Part shown: positions 62,001 to 64,000 of the stretch, piece by piece
Numbering within the stretch: position 1 is the first letter of the stretch
How the letters are laid out: each line of letters begins with the position of its first letter
Assembly (NCBI GenBank): GCA_963678375.2
Contig: CAXXQH010000001.1
Span: 124,001 to 188,000 of the forward strand
DNA length: 64,000 nt
Direction of reading: 5' to 3'
Origin: JAEKNW01 sp963678375
GTDB lineage: Bacteria; Cloacimonadota; Cloacimonadia; Cloacimonadales; JAFGVF01
Notes under the pieces: model-generated
Seen by the model: the letters and a program-made list of their open reading frames with translations, nothing else
Told to the model about the DNA's origin: nothing
Database searches by the model: none
Program-made: the position numbers and the translations under genes

Positions 62001-64000
62001 CAAATTGTGGAGATAAGACCAGTCACTTGTATCGCTAAACCTTATCATATTTCCACCTTCTACGACAGGTCCATTATCAGCTCCAGCAGGTAAGCCTGTA
62101 GGGGTTGAAACATGATAACCTATATATAACTGACCTGAGCTAGGTATTGCTATTGTTGAATCAAGCAAATATTCATTCCATTCTTCATTTTCAAAAGCAG
62201 TAATATTTTGTGAGTACAATTCATCCATTCCACTTGTTCCACCCCACACTTTCAAAGTATAAGTAGCTTCTTCAACTTTTGGGAACATCTTGATTGATGA
62301 TAAATACATACCTTGAAATGCTAAGAGTTCTTCCTGAGTATATCTTATTGCAACTAAAAATTCAGCTTCATTATAGGTACCAATTCCATTATAGTTGGTG
62401 TCATTACACTTTTGAAGCCAGATTCCATCTTCTTCCTGCCAATTAAGAATAACATCATTTTCATTGTTTCCTACATAAGCTGTTAAGCCACTTGGGGAAG
62501 TTACATATACGGTAATATAGTCATACTTATATTCAATATCACTTGTAGTTCCATTATAGATAGTTAGTTTCACACTGTATGAACCAGGATTATAATAAGT
62601 ATGGCTTGGATTAACTTCATTTGAATAAGAATCATCACCAAAATCCCACTCATAAGTTTCAATATCGCCAATTGATAAATTAGTAAAAGTAACTTCACTA
62701 TTCGCAGAAATTGTCTGTTGTGATACAGTAAATTCTGCGACTAACTTATCCTCCCAACTCAAGTATGGGTAATGTCCTGTTGAGAATATCCAAATATCTT
62801 GGCTACCATTTGTATCTTCTCCAAAGAAATCCCATCCTATATTAGTGAAGTTAGCTTGATTTAGAAATTCTAGATTGCTTAAACCTGTAAAATTGTTTAA
62901 GCTACCAGTGTTTCCACCTGCTCCTAGTTCAATATCACAAGTGTCACTATTCCAAAGAGAATTGCTTATTGTAGAACCGTTATTGAAACCAACGAAAGCA
63001 CCTAATGAATTAGTTCCAGAAACATTACCAGTTGAATAGCAATTAGTGATTTGACCAGATTCAGAAGAAAGACCTACTAAGCCTCCTACATAGTTATCTA
63101 AACATTCAATATCACCACCAGCATAGGAATCAGATATGCTACCATTATTATCAGCTACTAAACCTCCACCATAAGAACCAGCACCATCAACACTTGCAGT
63201 AGAATATGATTCACTAATAGTTGAACCAGCCATGTTTTTAGCTACAAGTCCACCAGTGTAGGCTCCAATTGAAGAGACTTGTCCATGACTATAAGATTGC
63301 AAGATGTGAGAGCTATCGTTAAAACCAACTAAACCACCCACATTTTCAACTCCATGAACATTACAAGAAGCATAAGAATTTTCTATGGATGCTTCGCTTT
63401 GATTATAGCCAACTAGACCACCCACAAAGTGTCCTGAGCAGTTGATATTCTCTGATGCGTAAGAATTATTAATAGTTGATGCAATATTATATCCTACTAA
63501 TCCACCTACCATATAAGTACCATTTACTACAGCTTCAGCATAGCAGTTATTAATTGTTGATTCATAGTTGTTACCGACTAATCCACCAACCATGGTATTA
63601 CTGCCTTCTGTTCCTGTGACTATACCAGTTACTGAACAGTTATCAATTACGGTATTTGCATAGGTTCTACCTACTAATCCACCGACTTTCTCGTTTCCAT
63701 ATACTTGAATATCTTGGATGTTAACATTTGAAATTGTAGCTCCATAAGTATAACCAAATAGTCCTACATATTCAGATTCAGGAAAATTAACATAGAAATG
63801 ACTAATAATGTGATTATTACCATTGTAGTTACCTCTGAAGAAATTTCCCCACTCGTAACCAATCGGACTAAAGCCAGAGCCTTGAACATATTGACTTGCT
63901 TCAGCATCAATATCAGCTGTTTGTTCTATATAGATACCTTCTTGCCAATATTGGTTATTTACAGTCAATATGTAAAGGTCCTCTAAATCATTTATTAGAT
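47070..64000 (-). CDS. Giant modular surface/exported protein, 5' end outside the window
   Basis: One uninterrupted frame of about 5640 codons that stays open to the right edge. The apparent TTG start at 63968 is not real: upstream codons continue in frame as INDLEDLYIL, which fits the GLUG-family lead before VNNQYWQEGIYIEQTADIDA. No signal peptide is visible for that reason. From N- to C-side: ten GLUG motifs; PKD; FN3-like; two more PKD; cadherin-like; a ~3000-residue array of BACON-like and ASH/choice-of-anchor-D-like domains with inserted LamG and propeller-like domains; PKD, two cadherin-like, PKD; a beta-helix with nine near-identical motifs; a last PKD and FN3. The C-terminus (RVHRYLRRDGRIVKPIMSKSN) is basic and lacks a T9SS-type sorting domain. 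Probably a cell-surface adhesin or matrix protein. Confidence 0.9.
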   Translation of the reverse strand, partial: LINDLEDLYILTVNNQYWQEGIYIEQTADIDAEASQYVQGSGFSPIGYEWGNFFRGNYNGNNHIISHFYVNFPESEYVGLFGYTYGATISNVNIQDIQVYGNEKVGGLVGRTYANTVIDNCSVTGIVTGTEGSNTMVGGLVGNNYESTINNCYAEAVVNGTYMVGGLVGYNIASTINNSYASENINCSGHFVGGLVGYNQSEASIENSYASCNVHGVENVGGLVGFNDSSHILQSYSHGQVSSIGAYTGGLVAKNMAGSTISESYSTASVDGAGSYGGGLVADNNGSISDSYAGGDIECLDNYVGGLVGLSSESGQITNCYSTGNVSGTNSLGAFVGFNNGSTISNSLWNSDTCDIELGAGGNTGSLNNFTGLSNLEFLNQANFTNIGWDFFGEDTNGSQDIWIFSTGHYPYLSWEDKLVAEFTVSQQTISANSEVTFTNLSIGDIETYEWDFGDDSYSNEVNPSHTYYNPGSYSVKLTIYNGTTSDIEYKYDYITVYVTSPSGLTAYVGNNENDVILNWQEEDGIWLQKCNDTNYNGIGTYNEAEFLVAIRYTQEELLAFQGMYLSSIKMFPKVEEATYTLKVWGGTSGMDELYSQNITAFENEEWNEYLLDSTIAIPSSGQLYIGYHVSTPTGLPAGADNGPVVEGGNMIRFSDTSDWSYLHNLNASLVVNFNIKGFVSTQGQERLVRDYQPQLELSKQRNSQKQALVAMYNEPNQYSTDYLRETRDLTAYKVYRNDSMIASLGADITTYVDYDVPNGSYEYYITQVYGSIDSNPSNRVNVEVHQILVDFEASSLEDIVGQEIQFNNLSTEGEFTYYWDFGDGDYSEEENPIHTYSEADSYTVSLTVTNDNESFTETKYEYITIQNSTIIYENFARTSLSYQDDSDWDQIIQNFLGNDYRVADWNDLVIYHNNGGDLLTLYDGLGLPNYGNSAYVKRNGDSSYDGFRYYYASRHEHNVPGNYMVHAHIDNYLISLGSWYGSNNIMAILNLTPDFNSTETNITQFDEIQFINQSEGNASSYLWDFGDGTNSTEESPYHTYNEPGLYTVSLTITNASGSITETKVDYITVNAINNSPTISLPDSFTFIEDGHLVVDFGNYIEDVDANDQLVLSQDNGQYITSSINGLVCTFSAQEDWNGSETLYFTVDDQFEQRSIRLDSRRNRAIATDSVLVIVTPSDDPIYVENPIDDLYEPMNSGLMQISLENRFIDIDNEIVSIEVTGNTNLDLVDASIGDGLLLLDIPDNTFGIAEIQVTAYNDIEDSANINFTLEIYPTPEINISPEDFSISVMTGEDFPSSFIVSNSGLGYLYWGLEEINYVEETEDWISLDIISGAVEVDGQLEVGLTFSAQNLNAGEYNATIVISHDNPHQEYIMIPVTLTVLGLPEISLSTNSLNFGDVFVSNTETLPLVITNTGSSPLIITNVATSGNYYSVNYNNFTVPVNQSRSIEISFSPDAIGNDDATLSINSNDYLHNPMTVSIFAEAIAPPEMEVLAQDLNFYVLGNGVDSKTILIQNNGASTLEFNISSQESWINFNPFMGQLDAGGEQLVTINVNPSNLLAGIYNTSFEITSNDPNSPANIIDLELIREVYNVTNFDNENNELEGIADNDLDEIVGYNSNNGPIEFNIFSNNPNPQMVNLSIRAWNVDSSNGGIHTVSLNGYVLGTLRGLADAWTSTLFEVEPEYLSANLMNLVEIDVDSDFVGNSIKVDWGQLTYDNTSLNASIRSVILDQTTYYAGSSLSVTEEIDTNLSSQEVRVETTIYSPWDTIVTGTSRVLTIDGNENDFFTETLEIPDHYTPGIYEIQVIVYDNNSNIQQEIYTSNFQIKPFEAEILIANNEIDFGAVLENETAYQTVSITNIGHADLDITEISSNLDNFSSNVNTASISYNQTQDIQISFTPTSLGQANASFTIMSNAANIPAYEIQLTGIGIANVPYIQVSHNDIDFGNVYTIVPSIEVITVSNVGPAPLNIASIISDNQYFIIDDDYSATELMTNESIDFNVTFQPTAVEEYNGNITITSNADNQAVYVISLTGLGSIAPQVSYNPTSYDIEMNVGQNLTETISIGNSGGNNLTWNIKDNFGKMFKTNGFNSETTDYGYIRNRAPIQLYGGSFCLEMWFRVDSNLGQNNNGNIIDGGKQYIISKSSSSQNGSFAIYTDGISNQVSNKNLKVALNNGTYRDFLISDNIALEEWNHVAVNYQEDILSVYLNGNLQIEDEILDFIGNYDPWILGKMGQTANWYKFDGAMDEIRIWENSRSPEEINNYRNVRINGSEESLVGYWNFDQDNMRDASTYQTEGLIYGNAEIMTSNVSSIPEWISFSNTSGELTPESNFTVDIQINTSDILGGEYQQLIELTSNDPDESYLEIPLNISVTGIPQLIVSSDNLDFGNSFIGYSDTLSLVISNPGTDILELSDFNFDNPVFSSQTNEMTIPAQQSAHLVITFAPESETVYNAIFTFTSNSPGNNIQSIALSGNGVYTPHIDLSQESFTANVNSGNLTNQDLIISNIQGQELVFNLRIDEASQRNVINGEFNNLPLSNKGMTWVDGYLYIVSYSQNKLFKYDISTESVIEEYVIHNSPFGITYDGNRLWIGSTNGSFYSYDLAGNQFNQFNNSLLATPALTWNGEYFLVSLSGNINPQIYTVDYDGNIIGSAISTDFNGKINQMVWVADHEEGQIWALDYNAQRIRQLDYQTGQVVSYLGYDIFDDISYGLAHNGRDLWIAPDVMTNPKLYRIEDGIDEFNWLSLSPSSGSLLDGENLVVTLEYNARNLNDGIYLANIIVESNDAENPYQELDVTLEVTGYPTILVSDDEIEFATGYIGQTLNQELIISNTGTANLEITDIMCDNSEFDVDATSFIIEPLTSEVVTVSFTPLSGGVKTGQLSIQSNASNNAEYIIALTGIGEGQPSIQVNPTSLIANLTTDNEETQMLRITNIGGSDLTYSLELDESNSRAESFDNTYEIRDIAFYADESRNQIRNDLPLDNISGNQSSRFLGDQITSYPNMPTWNAGMYWLNNELYIVDFNKDNESQQTGLLHKYDLTTYQISESYPIHTEPYGITYDGTYLWIGNQSGNVYGYDPTTLNASSNPPIASFSSPVDYFPALTYIGDSFLINVAFDDNAVTNMYRVAHDGQVLETYSAYLGKNISQLVWVEEYHNNNLWAFQNLIEDDVIVGGKILQLQLANGTIIIQEEQVFWDNTVIYSFTSNGKDLWISDSAGPLFQIDDGRWLSSDTISGTIAASNYQDIEITFDPTGIYGGDYSGSLLFTSNDPDNLTTTIPVNMRVQGYPAYEISTNMVNFGEVAVAYSDEAVISVVNTGTDDLEIQEISFEPADVFSCSQTTPTWLSPNEELEIVVEFSPSTNTEFDAVMTIQTSVGSENVNLNGQGYNPPIINLSLENIVSSLDYGNEEEFTLDISNTGDRDLIYDIEFTSNSREINTRSSSRAVSDWLSANPLTGTIQSGMNETITINVSALNVYAGSYSAAIIVNSNDPRASQEIPVNLTVSGTPQISYDISDIDLGSVLIGNSSTEIITISNTGSSTLQVSSLTTSDQVFMVSPPSFTLAPEASRLVTVSFTPTNQGTKNAELIIVSNSSDDDDIIHLTGYGMEANAEIYASTSSLDFSTVNVGDSSEISFTIYNQGTGLLRITNVYSDHPDFLSLSNPNQDRPINVQPGANKDITVRYSPSGNNIDSAILTISSNAANTDELNIQMSGSGVYVPQVEIDKNSLDWFILDNTLIYDEIQINNTGQADLEYSFTSESMQIPWLSLSPSEGVIAVGQSENIIITVDTRDIDYGTYFDYLRINTNDPDNSQVSIPVTLNHSNFNFTETDNAGNDFVEQTDNDLGVAINENYTNAPVEFIIYTNEETIDYAKLRIRAYDIDQNEVNYVFVNGSWVGQLIGSSNNYSITEFMIDPELIILGNNVANEIEISLDVNGNDTGTSKVMWGQFVFNQQPIYASINSLTLDRTSFYPGEEIEVNALLTTQLFNHEIRALYELYSADNLLIDTFEDNYDLTVTSNYQASTNLQFPTDSQLGDYNVKLSIFDNNSNILQGQRTTSLTMMSGDPVISFNDQLNFGQTYLGYAKVKNIQVTNQGYAPLTISSISSSNPVFSVINRAFVLQNGESESITVTYDSSQDGQQVGELIIESNDPENPEVSISLIASSIAPPEIAVSLGQITSTIPRFANDSVEFDISNLGDSDLRISSISANGVAWLEISESSMTIAAGNSETITLELSSFDMTEGNYNAILEIESNDPEHLTSLVNVNMIVTERLITANFSATPLTGPKNLPVSFTSLAQTSDESEITEYQWDFQNDGIIDSYEVNPEFIYENRGTYSVKLTVTNENSESHSLLRENYISVVNTQPELFASLPDIVMDEDSINEEIDLRNYFIDADNDYLNFSVSGNDHIAVSIINGIVRISPEQDWVGIEEITIIASDNYQGQISDQITVTVIDVADAPYFIDLPQELTLLQTTRQVIDFSNHVYDPEQSLSLLTLTIENNLHIGYNILGLEVTLFAPADWVGSEIITVNVNDGSGRLVTSQDITIIITDSFTAEFVADNTEILSGQSVQFTDLTQGNPNHWTWYLDNDNVADSYEQNPSINYNIGGDYSISLVVSYIDENDLVVASDSVRYLDYINVEGTSIPGGNYFGSWEVAFSPYNVYGQVSIATGTTLTIEEGSVINIMEDTGFLVDGGLIADGVIFNTVTNGERQTSEWEGLKFNSATDISTITNSTIKNARKAIEINGASPNLSTLNIEGANSQYSAIKIIGSSQAVIEDIDIDKYDTGFEILGDSSSDVPVLTNIRVRHTTNTSRNEADMRAFKIQNSNVQLDDIDIEDFDYGIEIKSDQSSTAPVLTNIRVRHTTNTSRNEDAFALRVEGNSSPNISQVEIDDFSNAIIFDALSSSPTPVLTNIRVRHTTNTSRELADTALEFVGQIDVEIDSLEVENYLTGLYFDNTDRVETSTPTLTNIRVRHTTNTSRTDALALRVNGNVNLNLNNFVAENVHDGILYESSQSVTPTLTNIRVSHTTNTSRSLGESALVLTGPISAEISDVIVEDYVTGLLLDNTSRTEESLPVLTNIRVRHTTNTSRTDATAIKCYGSVKLVIDDFESDNVKDGISIYSNNASTPILSNIRVRHTTNTSRELGGKGIYLQGQIEARLDSILVEDCLTGLLLENLSRTESIRPILTNIRVRHTTNTTRTEAIAFKCLGLIDFTLNNFESENVMSGISLNSSDETIPVLTNIRVRHTTNTSRNLGTGITLTNQVNPWLRYSEIEGFAIGLKVVGNNNANIERNALIDNMVAFELSGAECSTQIHHNHVENNLGNLATFINAEDISNIEIMNNNILGFSRIVDASNSSIYLGQNIIWGSPINDTDLSNGNLVNTTFEYNDISMDTGNAPGVGNMNTDPLFEDLDNYDLKLSIYSSCIDGGNPDMPLDPDQSVADIGMNYHHHLCNFNSLGRFNTPGTPIYFDNKSEGHDHHETSILWDFGDGQTSSERHTDHIYENPGLYTVTLTMTTGSYTDVIEREAFVVTQIDALSAPQNPSVSMTGSSINLNWDEITETIAGLPVNNLTYLIYSCDDPEGIFEYRDSVDDLSWIDVNIGQTVNRQFYFILGFSNNSRMSLEDFIRVHRYLRRDGRIVKPIMSKSN
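47660..50085 (-). other. Right-handed beta-helix region of the giant protein
   Basis: About 800 residues of short strand-turn repeats with Asn/Asp turns (STIKNARKAIEING, IERNALIDNMVAFELSG, IHHNHVENNLGN, IEIMNNNILGFSR) leading to NTDPLFEDLDNYDLKLS and CIDGGNPD, typical ends of beta-helix domains in FCB-group surface proteins. It contains the nine-copy motif described separately. Confidence 0.7.
48261..49622 (-). repeat. Nine copies of a 14-residue motif LTNIRVRHTTNTSR in the beta-helix
   Basis: Copies (42 bases each) at 49581-49622, 49416-49457, 49251-49292, 49080-49121, 48921-48962, 48750-48791, 48591-48632, 48420-48461 and 48261-48302. Six are identical; the other three have one change each (RVSH at 48921, LSN at 48591, TTR at 48420). 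Start-to-start distances are 165, 165, 171, 159, 171, 159, 171, 159, so each pair spans exactly 330 bases (110 residues). Linkers alternate between a 57-residue type (IDSLEVENYLTGLYFDNT) and a 53-residue type (LNNFVAENVHDGILYES). The repeated codons are widely different: Arg5 uses CGC, CGA, CGG, AGA and AGG. Confidence 0.95.
51820..52545 (-). other. Carbohydrate-binding-like two-domain module, copy 2
   Basis: A segment starting DNAGNDFVEQTDNDLGVAINENYTNAP and including LRIRAYDIDQNEVNYVFVNG and KVMWGQFVF, followed by an Ig-like part (LDRTSFYPGEEIEVNA; LSIFDNNSNILQGQ). It matches copy 1 at 58520-59235 in order and many positions (DNDL, RAWNVDSSNGGIHTVSLNG, KVDWGQLTY, YDNNSNIQQE). The jelly-roll-like first part is reminiscent of malectin/CBM folds; this is an inference. 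Confidence 0.55.
54330..55180 (-). other. Beta-propeller-like insertion 2 inside a BACON-like domain
   Basis: About 280 residues of repeated strands such as GITYDGTYLWIGNQSGNVYGYD, SQLVWVEEYHNNNLWAF and FTSNGKDLWISDSAG, similar to insertion 1 at 55785-56445. They lie between the LTYSLELDES strand and the RWLSSDTISGTI strand of one BACON-like unit. Confidence 0.65.
55785..56445 (-). other. Beta-propeller-like insertion 1 inside a BACON-like domain
   Basis: About 220 residues: MTWVDGYLYIVSYSQNKLFKYD, GITYDGNRLWIGSTNGSFYSYD, LTWNGEYFLVSL, MVWVADHEEGQIWALD, LAHNGRDLWIAPDV. Each has the G-x-LWIG-type blade pattern of six- to seven-bladed propellers (SMP-30/NHL-like). Flanked by ELVFNLRIDE and FNWLSLSPSSGS of the host BACON-like unit. 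Confidence 0.65.
57075..57765 (-). other. LamG/concanavalin-like domain inserted in a BACON-like domain
   Basis: About 225 residues with the LamG_3 pattern: FCLEMWFRVDS, YIISKSSSSQNGSFAIYTDG, EWNHVAVNYQEDILSVYLNG, WILGKMGQTANWYKFDGAMDEIRIWENSRSPEEI and LVGYWNFDQ. It interrupts a BACON-like unit between NNLTWNIKD and IPEWISFSNTSGEL. Likely binds a glycan or protein ligand. Confidence 0.85.
58520..59235 (-). other. Carbohydrate-binding-like two-domain module, copy 1
   Basis: Begins NVTNFDNENNELEGIADNDL, has LSIRAWNVDSSNGG, VSLNGYVLGTLRG and IKVDWGQLTYDN, then an Ig-like segment (LDQTTYYAGSSLSV; IQVIVYDNNSNIQQEI). Diverged duplicate of the segment at 51820-52545. Confidence 0.55.
62740..64000 (-). 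repeat. GLUG-motif repeat region
   Basis: About 410 residues with ten variants of VGGLVGxN at 25-35-residue spacing, each followed by a short strand such as TINNCYAEAVVNG or SIENSYASCNVHG. GLUG regions are found in bacterial adhesins and bacterial surface proteins and probably form a beta-helix-like stack. The region runs to the right edge, so more copies may lie outside. Confidence 0.9.

Noticed and set aside
63966..63968. TTG at 63968 as start of the giant gene
   Set aside because: The frame stays open upstream to the window edge and the upstream residues fit the GLUG-family lead; no ribosome-binding site or signal peptide.
1..64000. Prophage, transposon or plasmid island
   Set aside because: No integrase, transposase, terminal repeats or compositional break was seen; genes are chromosomal housekeeping or envelope functions throughout.
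1..64000. tRNA or rRNA genes in the intergenic gaps
   Set aside because: The gaps are short and AT-rich, and I found no cloverleaf-like sequence or conserved GGTTCGA-type T-loop in them.

Overview
The window is a gene-dense, AT-rich stretch (no gap between genes above about 300 bases) of a Gram-negative, probably strictly anaerobic bacterium. LPS-type genes (hldD, kdsD), many signal-peptide lipoproteins, a class III fructose-1,6-bisphosphatase, a 2-hydroxyacyl-CoA dehydratase family protein, the fused TIGR03960/TIGR03936-type radical SAM protein and a giant GLUG/PKD/choice-of-anchor/beta-helix surface protein together suggest the FCB group, most likely Cloacimonadota (Cloacimonetes) or a close relative. 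This placement is an inference. Several transcription units have canonical TTGACA-type promoters rather than Bacteroidetes-type ones, which argues against Bacteroidetes proper.

Layout. 1-4.9 kb (minus): partial ABC-F ATPase, hutI, a 2-hydroxyacyl-CoA dehydratase-family protein, a small acidic-tailed membrane protein and gdhA with its own promoter and terminator; together these hint at histidine/glutamate fermentation. 5-18.5 kb (minus): fpg with a radical SAM partner; hldD with a small exported protein; prfB-uppS-cdsA, where prfB carries the classic programmed +1 frameshift so its true start is upstream of the long open frame; mscS, a lipoprotein, cysS-rsmD with an overlapping 53-residue Cys-rich gene, a comEA-like gene and a thioesterase. 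18.6-29.6 kb (plus): two related lipoproteins, ruvX, mltG, rph, a PPOX-fold protein, two RNA methyltransferases, an orphan ABC solute-binding lipoprotein, thrS, kdsD and dtd. 29.6-39.9 kb (minus): a YD-repeat-like exported protein, PASTA protein, rsmB, ruvA, a methyltransferase, ruvC, yebC, an EF-G-like GTPase, then a flavodoxin/methyltransferase/epimerase cluster. 40.1-43 kb (plus): class III fbp and a VOC-nitroreductase fusion. 43.2-46.9 kb (minus): a 1244-residue protein built like animal soluble adenylyl cyclase (two cyclase domains, P-loop NTPase, TPRs).

47.07-64 kb (minus): one open frame fills the rest of the window and runs off the right edge, so the protein is longer than the 5,640 or so residues visible. 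From the N-terminal side it has a GLUG repeat region, PKD domains, a 3000-residue alternation of BACON-like and ASH/choice-of-anchor-D-like domains with a LamG domain and two beta-propeller-like domains inserted into BACON-like units, cadherin-like domains, and a beta-helix. The beta-helix carries nine nearly identical 14-residue motifs on a strict 110-residue two-copy period. The motif is held constant at protein level while its codons vary widely; this is the most unusual signal in the window.
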